From assembly GCF_014643515.1 (NCBI RefSeq), contig NZ_BMJP01000005.1, positions 248,001-312,000 on the forward strand: a DNA stretch of 64,000 nt, given 5' to 3'. Under the pieces are notes generated by a model, which was given only the letters and a program-made list of their open reading frames with translations, did no database searches and was not told where the DNA came from. This document shows, piece after piece, positions 55,474-63,953 of this stretch. This stretch comes from Sphingomonas prati. Its GTDB lineage: Bacteria; Pseudomonadota; Alphaproteobacteria; Sphingomonadales; Sphingomonadaceae. Position 1 is the stretch's first letter. Every line of letters begins with the position of its first letter. The position numbers and the translations under genes are program-made.

Positions 55474-56108
55474 CCGCGGCATCCACCAAGCTGCCCGTGC
55501 CGGAACGGGACGGCAAACCCGCCTAACGGGGCAATCAGCGGAGCGATATTTTCGCGTCGTCCAGCTTTTGCCTCACGCCGCTATGTGCCGGGGCGTCGCC
55601 GGTAAGCGTCGGCTCGCCATGCCCGAACGGGCTGGCGGGAGCCCGAAGGCTAACTCATTCACGTAGATCGGGAAAAAGTGGTGCGGGACGTAGTCTCAGG
55701 CGAACCAGTCTGCCGCGAATTCCCATTTGTAAGGGAGGATTTAGCGGTTTCTGGCGTTCAGAACGCCGGATCGAGCTCCAGAACCGGCTCGCCCCCGAGG
55801 GTTGCGCCAAATTCGCCGGCATACGCGGTGCTTTGGAAAGGGAATTTCCGTGGCGGCCTATGCGAAAACGATTGCGGTACGGGACCTACTGGGTCAGCCG
55901 ACGACGTAGACGCGATCACGGGATCGAGATCAGGGTGATGTGTCTCGCAGTTTCAATCGGCATTGGTCGGTACTGAAATCTGCGTCTGACGCACAAGGGT
56001 AATGTCTGATCTTTAAGGCGCTTGACAATAAGTTACCGGGAGATGATGAGAACTTCGTCCCTACCACAGACTTAAAGAGTTGATACTCTGTGGAAAAGGA
56101 TTTATACG
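55474..56108. other. Intergenic junction region of the accessory island
   Basis: About 635 bases without a convincing gene between LysR and the methyltransferase. An 86-aa frame at 55678-55938 lacks protein-like composition. No tRNA, integrase or direct repeat marking an insertion edge was found. The distal end contains the methyltransferase leader. Confidence 0.5.
56064..56093 (+). promoter_or_regulatory. Dyad in the methyltransferase leader
   Basis: CCACAGA and TCTGTGG form a 7-bp inverted repeat, with a nested alternative AGAGT-TGAT-ACTCT. It ends 2 bases before AAAAGGA, the ribosome site of the methyltransferase gene. It could be an operator or an RNA hairpin controlling translation. A TTGACA box lies about 35 bases upstream (near 56023). 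Confidence 0.5.
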
Positions 56109-57443
56109 ATGCCTAATCTCTTCAAGGCCAAGATCCTCGAGCTGGCAGTCGCGCAACTTGTGGGTCGACCGGGTAACGCCAGAACACATTCGAAGAAGCA
56201 GGTCCGGCAGATCGCGGACTCCATCCGCAAGTTCGGGTTTACAAATCCAGTCCTGATCGACAGGGATCGCATGATCGTTGCCGGCCATGGTCGACTTGAG
56301 GCAGCCAAGCTCCTGGGCCTGGATACGGTCCCGACGCTGTGCCTTGCCCATCTGACGCCAGCCGAAGTCCGCGCTTACGGCGTCGCAGACAATCGTCTCG
56401 GTGAGCTTTCCGGGTGGGACAAGGATCTGCTGGCCCTTGAGATACTATCGATCGAAGAGCTCGACGTCGACTTCGACCTGACCCTGACCGGCTTCGAGCT
56501 CGAGGAGATCGACAGCCTGCGGGATATGGACGGTACGCACAGTCCCGGCCTGGAGGCCCCGTCCCCCGCCCCTGCCTATGACCATCCGGCGGTTTCACGG
56601 GCAGGCGACGTCTGGCTGCTGGGCGACCACCGGCTGCTGTGCGGCGATGCCCGTGACGAGGCTAGCTACGCCACGCTCCTCCAGGGTCGCAAGGTGGACC
56701 TCGTCATCACCGACCCGCCTTACAATGTGAAGATCAACGGTCATGTCAGCGGCAAGGGCGCCGTTCAACACCGTGAGTTCGCGATGGCATCAGGCGAGAT
56801 GAGCAAGTTCGCGTTCCAGCGCTTCCTGCTGGATGCGATGGGCTGCATGGCCAAGGCCTCGCGTTCGGGCGCGCTGCATTATCTTTTCATCGACTGGCGT
56901 CATCTGGCCGATCTGCTGGCAGCGGGCGAAGCCAGCTACCACAAGCTCGTCAATATTGCGGTGTGGGCCAAGAGCAACGGCGGCATGGGGACTTTCTACC
57001 GGTCGCGTCACGAGATGGTCGCGATCTTTCAGCATGGCCGGCGGGCGCACATCAACAATATTGCGCTCGGCAAACATGGCCGCAACCGCACCAACGTGTG
57101 GGACTATCCGGGCGTGAACAGCTTTGGCGCCAGCCGCGACAAGGAGCTGGCGATGCATCCGACAGTCAAGCCGCAGCTCATGATCGCCGACGCCATTCGC
57201 GACGCAAGTCACGCCGGCGATCTGGTGCTTGATCCGTTTGCTGGTTCGGGCACGACCCTGCTGGCGTGCGTCGAGACTGGACGCTGTGCCCGTATCATGG
57301 AACTCGATCCGCACTACTGCGACCTGATCGTCCGGCGTGGTGCGGAACTCGAGCTGACAGTGACCCTGGAGACCACGGGTCGATCCTTTGACGTGGTCAA
57401 GGCATCGCGGACCATTGTCGACCCGCTGGAGGTCGCGGCATGA
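56109..57443 (+). CDS. ParB-domain/adenine-specific DNA methyltransferase fusion
   Basis: A 444-aa protein. Residues about 8-95 form a ParB/sulfiredoxin-like nuclease domain (RPGNARTHSKKQVRQIADSIRKFG, VLIDRDRMIVAGHGRLEAAKLLG). Residues about 165-430 form a beta-class N6-adenine (or N4-cytosine) methyltransferase with DLVITDPPYNVKINGHV (catalytic DPPY) followed by the SAM motif LDPFAGSGTTLLACV. Such fusions occur in alphaproteobacterial prophages and islands, often followed by DUF5681. AAGGA precedes the ATG. It overlaps the next gene by 4 bases. Confidence 0.9.
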   Translation: MPNLFKAKILELAVAQLVGRPGNARTHSKKQVRQIADSIRKFGFTNPVLIDRDRMIVAGHGRLEAAKLLGLDTVPTLCLAHLTPAEVRAYGVADNRLGELSGWDKDLLALEILSIEELDVDFDLTLTGFELEEIDSLRDMDGTHSPGLEAPSPAPAYDHPAVSRAGDVWLLGDHRLLCGDARDEASYATLLQGRKVDLVITDPPYNVKINGHVSGKGAVQHREFAMASGEMSKFAFQRFLLDAMGCMAKASRSGALHYLFIDWRHLADLLAAGEASYHKLVNIAVWAKSNGGMGTFYRSRHEMVAIFQHGRRAHINNIALGKHGRNRTNVWDYPGVNSFGASRDKELAMHPTVKPQLMIADAIRDASHAGDLVLDPFAGSGTTLLACVETGRCARIMELDPHYCDLIVRRGAELELTVTLETTGRSFDVVKASRTIVDPLEVAA

Positions 57444-57886
57444 GCGACAGTAATGACGGGCAGGTCGGCTATTGCCGCCCCCCGATCCACAGCCGGTTCC
57501 AGAAAGGTGGCGTCGGCGGCAACCGGCCCGGACGCCGCAAGGCTGAGACCCTCGATATGGCAGCGATACTGGACGAAGATGTCTCCGTGACCGAAGGTGG
57601 GCGCAAGCGTCGAAAGCCAGCGTTCGAGGTCGAGTTCAGCAACCTCATGACCAAGGCTATCAAGGGCGACATTTCCGCATGTCGGCAAGTCACCAAGCAC
57701 CTCAACGACGCAGGCATTCTCAAGCCGCCGGCTGACGCGCATCAGTATGTCCTGAGAATACCGCTCCATTGGAAAGACGAAGACTGGAAGGCCATGTACG
57801 ACCTGCACGGTCCGCCGCCATGGGACGGACCCGATGATGGTCTTATCCCGGAGTATCGACGACCCAATCACTGGTCGGAGGAATAA
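57440..57886 (+). CDS. DUF5681 protein
   Basis: A 148-aa protein of the DUF5681 family: VGYCRPPIHSRFQKGGVGGNRPGRRK is the conserved basic N-terminal motif, which looks nucleic-acid binding, followed by a helical part (FEVEFSNLMTKAIKGDISACRQVTKHL). It nearly always travels with ParB-methyltransferase genes in my recollection; function unknown. Coupled to the methyltransferase by a 4-base overlap. Confidence 0.85.
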   Translation: MSDSNDGQVGYCRPPIHSRFQKGGVGGNRPGRRKAETLDMAAILDEDVSVTEGGRKRRKPAFEVEFSNLMTKAIKGDISACRQVTKHLNDAGILKPPADAHQYVLRIPLHWKDEDWKAMYDLHGPPPWDGPDDGLIPEYRRPNHWSEE

Positions 57887-57888
57887 CC

Positions 57889-58368
57889 ATGAGCAACGAG
57901 ACAGAGTTCGACCCGGCAGGCGTATCTCCAGACTATGAAGGCGAAGACGATCAAACCGTCATACTCGCTGGACCGAGCGCGAGGGCGCGGCATGAGATCG
58001 TTCGCCGGATTGCTCGCAAGACACGGCGCGTTACCTTGAACGGGAAACAGGCGAACCTGTCGCAGCTTGCGTTGTTTGTGCGAGCGATCAAAAACAGGGC
58101 GCTTACCGGCGACGTTCGATATTGCAGGTTGCAGGAAAGGCTACGAAACCTTCTTGAACTGGAAGAGAGCGGTATGCCGAAGGCTGTTCTCATCAGCGGT
58201 GAACGTCTCGACTATGATGAGTGGGAACTTCGCCACGGCCTCAATGCGGTCAGCCATGAAGAGTTTGTAAGGATCATGGAGGTCAAGTGGGCTCCGCGCA
58301 AAGCTGCCTGGGAAGCGCAGCAGGAGGCTAAACGGAACCAGCCACCGTCCACGCGGAGAACCCGCTAG
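57889..58368 (+). CDS. Hypothetical protein, 159 aa, third gene of the methyltransferase operon
   Basis: Not a family I can name. The acidic N-terminal 25 residues are followed by basic helices (ARHEIVRRIARKTRRVTLNGKQANLSQLALFVRAIKNRALTG) and a charged C-terminal helix ending RNQPPSTRRTR. It begins 2 bases after DUF5681 and its 3' end overlaps the convergent nuclease-like gene by 4 bases. It may be a nucleic-acid-binding partner of the preceding proteins. Confidence 0.7.
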   Translation: MSNETEFDPAGVSPDYEGEDDQTVILAGPSARARHEIVRRIARKTRRVTLNGKQANLSQLALFVRAIKNRALTGDVRYCRLQERLRNLLELEESGMPKAVLISGERLDYDEWELRHGLNAVSHEEFVRIMEVKWAPRKAAWEAQQEAKRNQPPSTRRTR

Positions 58369-58967
58369 CGCGAACGCTCGAACAGCGGCGTCTGGTTGGA
58401 GAGCACTCGACTCGCCAGTTCGGCAACGGCGGCGTGCAGGTCCGCGAAGCCGCATCCAGCGATCAGCGTACGAACCCTTGCCAGCCCGATGGTCTTCTGA
58501 GCCGGCAGCTCTGCGGTGGGGACAACGTAGAAGGTCCACTGCGCCGGATCGCGGTGGTCAGCGGTATCATCGGCGACCGAGTGATGCGCAAAGACATAGA
58601 TGTCGGCCCAGCGCCGTTCCTGGGCTAGCCAGACATCGCCGTCGTACCGCCCCGTCCGAGGAGCAATATCGAACGTTGCTGGGCGGTACATGGTCTTTGG
58701 CTGCGCCCAGCTCTGCCGTACCGCAGACTGCTTGACCTCAAGCCGCAGCCCATCCCCCCGGTCAAAGTCCCAGGCAGCATAATCCGCCGAACACCACCGC
58801 CAGTCGGGTTCGAGCAGGGTGGCTACAATTGCCTCGGCGATCAGACCGCGCAGCGTGTTGGTCACAAGCGGTTGTCCAAAGGCAGCATGCGCCGCACGAT
58901 CACGAATGGTGGATGCGCTGATCGGTCCTGTTGTTGACAACTGTTCCACCGCTTTGCCTCCCGCCAC
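58365..58967 (-). CDS. Candidate PD-(D/E)XK nuclease, 200 aa
   Basis: The pattern of a PD-(D/E)XK core can be seen: an acidic helix LRGLIAEAIVATLLE, then YAAWDFDRGDG with the metal-binding-type Asp, then LRLEVKQSAVRQSW giving E-x-K. A sheet-rich segment follows (DVWLAQERRWADIYVFAHH, AQWTFYVVPTAEL), typical of restriction-endonuclease-like folds. It is not a named family to me. Convergent with the methyltransferase operon and divergent from the HTH gene, an arrangement reminiscent of restriction-modification loci. Confidence 0.65.
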   Translation of the reverse strand: MAGGKAVEQLSTTGPISASTIRDRAAHAAFGQPLVTNTLRGLIAEAIVATLLEPDWRWCSADYAAWDFDRGDGLRLEVKQSAVRQSWAQPKTMYRPATFDIAPRTGRYDGDVWLAQERRWADIYVFAHHSVADDTADHRDPAQWTFYVVPTAELPAQKTIGLARVRTLIAGCGFADLHAAVAELASRVLSNQTPLFERSR

Positions 58968-58969
58968 CG

Positions 58970-59075
58970 CTCATCGGTGCATACGATGAGTGACGTCCGT
59001 CATGCTCGACACACAAAGACAGTCAACCGCATTGTCTCTCATCGTCTGTAGATCGATCGTCTGCAGGCGCGTCTC
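58970..59075. promoter_or_regulatory. Operator-like palindromes between nuclease and HTH genes
   Basis: CTCATCG-GTGCATA-CGATGAG (58970-58990) and TGACG-TC-CGTCA (58991-59002) lie side by side. Closer to the HTH gene ATCGTCTGTAG and ATCGTCTGCAG form a direct repeat. The arrangement resembles the controller boxes of C-protein-regulated restriction systems. Confidence 0.55.
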
Positions 59076-59083
59076 TAACCGGG

Positions 59084-59287
59084 GTGGATGTTCGCACTCG
59101 CCTTGGTCGAAATGTACGTCGCCTGCGCGAGGCAAAGGGCTGGAGCCAAGAAGCTTTTGCCCATGAGGCCGACATCCACCGAACCTATATCAGCGATATC
59201 GAACGTGGTGCACGCAACCCCACCATCATGGTCGTCGAAAAGCTCGCACACTCGCTCGGCGTAACCGCCGGCGAACTGCTCGGTTGA
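59084..59287 (+). CDS. Controller-like XRE HTH protein, 67 aa
   Basis: A single-domain XRE regulator: RLGRNVRRLREAKGWSQEAFA, HRTYISDIERGARNPTIMVVEKLA and HSLGVTAGELLG. The size and lack of a second domain match restriction-modification controller (C) proteins. The GTG start at 59084 has no good ribosome site, and may be leaderless, as some C genes are. It is divergent from the nuclease candidate. Confidence 0.85.
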   Translation: MDVRTRLGRNVRRLREAKGWSQEAFAHEADIHRTYISDIERGARNPTIMVVEKLAHSLGVTAGELLG

Positions 59288-59525
59288 CGCCGGCGTTGGT
59301 TTCTAAAGCTACTTGCTACACCTCAGGTGACTGCCACGATTGAAGTAATTCAGGCAACTCAAACCTCGATATCAAGCTCGCAAATTAGCTGGTGTCGCGA
59401 ATTTGTTCTTAAACTACCATTTTGCGAGAGACATTCGCGACCGCTTAGGCTTCATGCCGTTTAGTGCTGGGACGGAAGCGTACCGTATAATAGTCAGAAC
59501 GTTGGAGCGTGTTCGTCCATTTGAA

Positions 59526-60020
59526 TTAACGGTCGCAAGGCAAGCAGTGCCTAGGTCCGGTCAATGACACCCAGCTTGCGGAAACGGCAGTCCGATGCGC
59601 TTTTACTGTCGCCTTGGTAATTGTCAGGTCCCATGCCATCGCCTTGTTCGAACGGCCTCCCGCAAGCGCTATGAGCACCGCGCGCTGCGCGCGGGACAGT
59701 TCTTCCATACCTCCACGTATTGCACTTATGCTCAACGCCGCACTTTTCATGTTAGATAGTGGTAAACAGGTAGATTCTGTCAGAACCTTATGCAGCCTTT
59801 CGGTCAGTTCGTCGACGGATAGTGTCTTGGACAGAAGACGAGATGCGCCAAGTGCTTTGGCAGCCTCCACGAGCGACGGATTCTTGCGATCAGTTACAAT
59901 CACAATCAAGACCCGTGGAGAAGCACGCTGCAATGCGAGGAAACCGATGAGGCTACGAGTGTCCGGGACCGAACGACGGGGATGTTGCTTCTTGCATCGG
60001 AGAATCGTTGTCAATGGCAA
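59526..60020 (-). pseudogene. Degenerate LuxR-type response regulator
   Basis: The frame encodes receiver-like sequence (VLIVIVTDRKNPSLVEAAKALGASRLLSKTLSVDEL) and a LuxR HTH (LSRAQRAVLIALAGGRSNKAMAWDLTITKATVKAH). After KAHRTAV it leaves the family. The neighbouring frame then continues FRKLGVIDRT, an in-frame TAG, then ALLALRPL, showing a one-base deletion plus a stop. The N-terminal third of the receiver domain, with the phosphoacceptor region, is also disrupted. The gene is therefore probably dead. Confidence 0.75.
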
Positions 60021-60535
60021 GCATCTACGCGGCTCTTTGCACGATTAAAAGCAACTTTGCGTCTTGTCGCCGGCACCTCAAGAGGTCTGCCGCCGATGTC
60101 TGTTCACTCAGCTGAAATCTCAGAATAAGCCGGCTATATGCAGTGCGCAAGACTAACGACTTGCGCGATACAACTGGTGTCCGGAAAAATCGGCTAGTGC
60201 GGCAACGCTGTTAACGGACACGACCTATTGGGTTACTACGGTCAGAGCCCCACAGACAGAGTAAAGACTGTTCTATTGCCCGCGAGAGAAGAAACCGCCG
60301 CTACGAACACTTCACGTTCGACAATAGCGGCAGAAGTAGAAGCATGGCACAATTTTCGGATTCCGCGTTCTCACATCGGGGTAACCACTCCTGCATTTTC
60401 AGGAAGCGTAATAACTTTAATTCCGTTAAAACGGTCACTCTACATATTAATACCCGGTCTTAGTAGTGAAAAACCGGTATTATTTCAGAATTATATTCAA
60501 TTAATTTTTTGAACCGATTCAAAAGGAGTATAATT
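60021..60535. other. Lower-GC intergenic region
   Basis: About 515 bases with a clear fall in GC toward 60536. A 94-aa frame at 60228-60512 starts with TTG and has no recognisable composition. GCGCAAG / CTTGCGC (60145-60166) is a small 7-bp dyad. The final bases contain the AAGGAG ribosome site of the next gene. Confidence 0.5.
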
Positions 60536-61372
60536 GTGACTCACCAACTCGGATTAGCCAACTCGTTTTATGCTATTCGCTTCCAAAAGTTTGTTGGTGT
60601 TATTGCGTCTGGACAGGCACCCACGTCAGGCTGGGTGCACTCCTGGCGACGAGGTATCCTCCCGAACAACCAAATCTGGTTCTCGCAGACACCACCTCTT
60701 GGTCCGGTTCTGCAGATGATAACCCCATTCGTTTCTTGTGCTATCATGGAGGTTGACGCTTCTTTTCAAGAGATTGAGCTTTTTCATGCTAACGGAAATC
60801 CAGAGTTGGTTCACATAAGTAGTTTTCAGAATGCCGACCCAATCCTCGCCGCTCTGATGCAGAGACAGCTGCCGCCAAGACTATATTTACCAAAGAACTC
60901 AGAACTGCAAGATTCACCAGAAACCGTCCTGCTTTACAAGACGGATGAGTCTTTCGTGATTTATTCAGCTAATACGGATACAGCTCAGCCATTCTCTAAA
61001 TCGACGGCGATCGCAGCAAAATTTTCCCCAAGCGGTCTGTACTATGAACGTGTACTTGGAACTTGGGAATCTCCCGAAATATGTAAATGCGATTTTCGCT
61101 GGCCAGATCTTGTTTGCACCAATCCACATTATACAGCGACGCTTAAAGTAAGAGTTGGGTCCGAGCAAGATATTGCAGCTGCAATCTCCGATTGCCTTCG
61201 AGAATCTGCAATAGGTGCCGCAGTAGCGGGCATCGTTGCCACCGTACTGACAGGGGGTGCCGGTTTCTCTGCCGCAAAGGCCGCTTTTATGCCTCTTTTC
61301 ACCGCCTGCTTGTCAAGCAAATTGAATGACGTCCTCGCAGTCGACGTTACGTTGGACCGAGACTGCCGATAA
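60536..61372 (+). CDS. AT-rich orphan protein with Gly/Ala-rich hydrophobic C-terminus
   Basis: A 278-aa protein of unknown family. The start is GTG at 60536, preceded by AAGGAG with 9-base spacing. The N-terminal 60 residues (GLANSFYAIRFQKFVGVIASGQAPTSGW, then ILPNNQIWFSQTPP) resemble beta-sandwich modules with an A-x-G-x-x-P-T-S/G-G-W pattern I have seen in uncharacterised proteins. Near the C-terminus IGAAVAGIVATVLTGGAGF is a membrane-active-looking helix. Codon use is much more AT-rich than in the flanking chromosome, so the gene is probably acquired. No signal peptide is visible. Confidence 0.7.
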   Translation: MTHQLGLANSFYAIRFQKFVGVIASGQAPTSGWVHSWRRGILPNNQIWFSQTPPLGPVLQMITPFVSCAIMEVDASFQEIELFHANGNPELVHISSFQNADPILAALMQRQLPPRLYLPKNSELQDSPETVLLYKTDESFVIYSANTDTAQPFSKSTAIAAKFSPSGLYYERVLGTWESPEICKCDFRWPDLVCTNPHYTATLKVRVGSEQDIAAAISDCLRESAIGAAVAGIVATVLTGGAGFSAAKAAFMPLFTACLSSKLNDVLAVDVTLDRDCR

Positions 61373-61480
61373 AGGTTTGCTGAGAAAGCCGCCTCGGAAG
61401 GGCGGTCCTCTCATCCCCGGTCGGCGGCCAACCCAATTGTTGTCAGCGAGTTCGGCCTGCGCTTCTATGCAGGCGTGCAT

Positions 61481-62095
61481 TTAAACAAACGATGGGCAAA
61501 GCTTGGAACCCTCGGCATCCACTACAAAGAAGCTTGGCCGGTCAACGAGGCGAAGACTGAGGGTCCCCCGGTTTCTCATCCAGCCGGGGGTGGGAAACCG
61601 GCGTTCATTCTGTGCCAATCTTAACGCTGCGCCAGTATATTCGACCGGTGTCAACCAGCCGAGCAATGTGTGAGAACACGTCTCGGTATAGTCCCACCAA
61701 CATGCCTCGATCTTGCCCCGGGCGTCCGCCAGCGACCGGAACCAGTGGGCTTTGAACGACCCTACGAAGGCATTTTCGGTCGGCTTGCCCTGCTGGCTGA
61801 ACTCGAGCGTGGCGCCATTCTCGTACGTCCAATGGTCCAGCGCCTTCAAGTTAAACTCCTGCCCATTGTCTACGCGGATGGTCCTGGGTGCACCACGGAT
61901 CACTGCGATCCACCTTATTGCTGCTGCGATATGTTCGCCTTTGATACCTTGGTCCACATCAATCGCCAGCGCTTTGCGGGTGAAGGCATCGACCACCGTT
62001 AGCGCCCGCAGCCTCCGACCGTCGAACAGCACGTCCGAGACGACATCTATTCATCACATCTCGTTGGCCGCCGAGGCGGCAAATTGCTGCACACG
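61481..62095 (-). pseudogene. IS3-family transposase (OrfB) remnant
   Basis: The frame at 61481-62032 matches the rve core of IS3-type transposases: LFDGRRLRALTVVDAFTRKALAIDVD, IRVDNGQEFNLKAL and LGWLTPVEYTGAALRLA. Upstream (62033-62095) the reading frame continues as ...NEM, two TGA codons, then IDVVSD, where active copies read NEMWSMDFVSD. The catalytic third acidic residue, normally in NAFVESFNG, is Gly (NAFVGSF) and about ten residues are deleted just after it. No orfA or terminal inverted repeats seen. Inactive. Confidence 0.88.
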
Positions 62096-62141
62096 GTTGG
62101 CCGCGCTGACGTTGCGCCGGCCCGCCACACCGGCCGCCCGG

Positions 62142-63953
62142 TCATTTTCGTGTCGCGGCGATGTACCGACTGACCTGCTCGTCGAGCACGTCGAGCGGCA
62201 GCGCGCCCTGGCTCAGCACCGCCTCGTGAAAATCGCGGATGTCGAACCGCGGCCCAAGTTCCCGTTCGGCCCGCGCACGCAATTCGGTGATCTTGAGCTG
62301 CCCCACCATGTAACTCGTCGCCTGGCCGGGCCAGTTGAAATAACGATCGACCTCGCGCGCGATGTCGGTATCCGACACCGAACTGTTCGCCTTGAAATAG
62401 GCAATCGCCTGCTCCCGCGTCCAGCGCTTGGAATGGATGCCGGTATCGAGCACCAGCCGGATCGCGCGCCACACCTGCAACGACAGCATGCCGAACCGCG
62501 CATAGGGATCCTCGTACACCCCCATCTCGTCGGCCAGCCGTTCGGAATAGAGCCCCCACCCTTCCGCATAGGCGCCGTAGCCGCCGAACTTCCGGAATTT
62601 CGGAATGCCGGTCAGCTCCTGCTGGCGGGCAATCTGAAAATGATGTCCGGGTGCGCCCTCATGCGCCGCGATGCCCGCAACCTGCACCTTCTGCGTCTGG
62701 TTCATGTCGACCAGATTGACATAGTAGATGCCGGGCCGCGTGCCGTCCGCCGACGGGGAATTGTAGAATGCGGTAGACGCGGTGCGCTCGCGCCACTTCT
62801 CGACGGCGCGAACCTCAAGCGGCGCCCTAGGCAGCACGCGGAAATAGCGCGGTGCCGCCGTCATGACTGCTGCGATCACCCCGCGCGCGTCCCGCAGATA
62901 GGTCTCGCGGCCTGCTTCGGTGTTCGGATATTTGAACTGCGGATCGGTCCGGATCTTGTCGAAGAACTGCTCCAGCGTCCCGGTGAAGCCCACCTCGCGC
63001 TTGATCGCCTCCATCTCCTGCCGGATCGCCGCGACCTGGCGCAGACCCAGCGCGTGGATCTGATCGGCGCTGAGGTCGGTCGTCGTCGAGTTACGAAGCC
63101 GGTCCGCATAATAGGCCGCACCATTCGGCAGGCTCCATGCACCAAAATTGCCCTTCGACTGCGGCTCGATCGCGTCCAGCGTTCCGATCAGCTGGTCGTA
63201 GCCACGCCGGAACGGCCCCGTCAGCGCGGCGGTCGCATCGGCCATCAGCGTGGCCTTGGTCGCCGCCGGCGCGGCAAGCGCCACCACTTTCTTTCGGAGA
63301 TCGGCCAGCACCGTGGAGTCCGGCCCCGTGTCGAACGGCGCACCGATGAGAACCGCCTGCGCGTCCGCTCGGGCCGGCGCGAAGTTGACCTTGTTGGGCA
63401 CGATCCCCGCGGCGGCCTGCGCCCGCATCGTGGCCGACACCTCGCGCATCACGCGCTCCGTCTCGCGCAGCCGCGCGATATACGCCTGCGCATCCGCGAC
63501 CGTATCGATCTTGTGATTGTTGACCAGCAACACCGGGATGTCGCCCGCCGGGCTGCCGTTGGTGGACACCGGGAAACGCAGGTTCCGGAATTGCAGCGAC
63601 CGGCGGCCGCGATCGACCTCATATTCGAACAGGCGGTAGCTGACCCGGGCGCCCTCGCTCAGCTGGCCCGGCTTGAACTGCGCCTGCATTTCCTTCAGCT
63701 GCCGTTCGGAGAGCGCCTGCGCGCGCAGCGCGGCGGCATCGGTATAGTCGTCAAGCCGATCATAATGGGTCTTAAGGCCAAGTTGCGTCTGGGACTCCGG
63801 ACTAAGGTCCAGCTGCGCGTCATAAGCCCGGTCAAGAAACGCCAGCAGCGCCGCATCCTGCTTTCCCGCAGCGACCGCCTGCACCGGCACGGCGGCGTTC
63901 GCCTGGACAAGAGGCACCAGCGGCATCAACAGGAGGGCGAAACGGAGGCGCAT
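62142..63953 (-). CDS. DUF885 family exported metallopeptidase-like protein
   Basis: A 603-aa protein. Signal peptide MRLRFALLLMPLVPLVQANA precedes a long helical DUF885 domain with the metal-binding-type HEGAPGHHFQIARQQELTG motif and YGAYAEGWGLYSERL. ARFGMLSLQVWRAIRLVLDTGIHSKRWTREQAI-type sequence and NWPGQATSYMVGQLKI follow, all conserved in this family. It is likely a periplasmic carboxypeptidase-like enzyme of unknown substrate. The ATG at 63953 follows AAGGAAA. It borders the accessory island. Confidence 0.88.
   Translation of the reverse strand: MRLRFALLLMPLVPLVQANAAVPVQAVAAGKQDAALLAFLDRAYDAQLDLSPESQTQLGLKTHYDRLDDYTDAAALRAQALSERQLKEMQAQFKPGQLSEGARVSYRLFEYEVDRGRRSLQFRNLRFPVSTNGSPAGDIPVLLVNNHKIDTVADAQAYIARLRETERVMREVSATMRAQAAAGIVPNKVNFAPARADAQAVLIGAPFDTGPDSTVLADLRKKVVALAAPAATKATLMADATAALTGPFRRGYDQLIGTLDAIEPQSKGNFGAWSLPNGAAYYADRLRNSTTTDLSADQIHALGLRQVAAIRQEMEAIKREVGFTGTLEQFFDKIRTDPQFKYPNTEAGRETYLRDARGVIAAVMTAAPRYFRVLPRAPLEVRAVEKWRERTASTAFYNSPSADGTRPGIYYVNLVDMNQTQKVQVAGIAAHEGAPGHHFQIARQQELTGIPKFRKFGGYGAYAEGWGLYSERLADEMGVYEDPYARFGMLSLQVWRAIRLVLDTGIHSKRWTREQAIAYFKANSSVSDTDIAREVDRYFNWPGQATSYMVGQLKITELRARAERELGPRFDIRDFHEAVLSQGALPLDVLDEQVSRYIAATRK

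Noticed and set aside
55678-55938. 86-codon plus-strand frame between LysR and the methyltransferase
   Set aside because: No ribosome site, Ser/Gly/Pro-rich random-looking product, no family resemblance.
60145-60166. GCGCAAG/CTTGCGC dyad
   Set aside because: Only 7 bp, not next to a gene start and without a T-run; could easily be chance.
60228-60512. 94-codon plus-strand frame in the AT-rich region
   Set aside because: TTG start, no ribosome site, no recognisable composition; the adjacent gene at 60536 has its own strong ribosome site.
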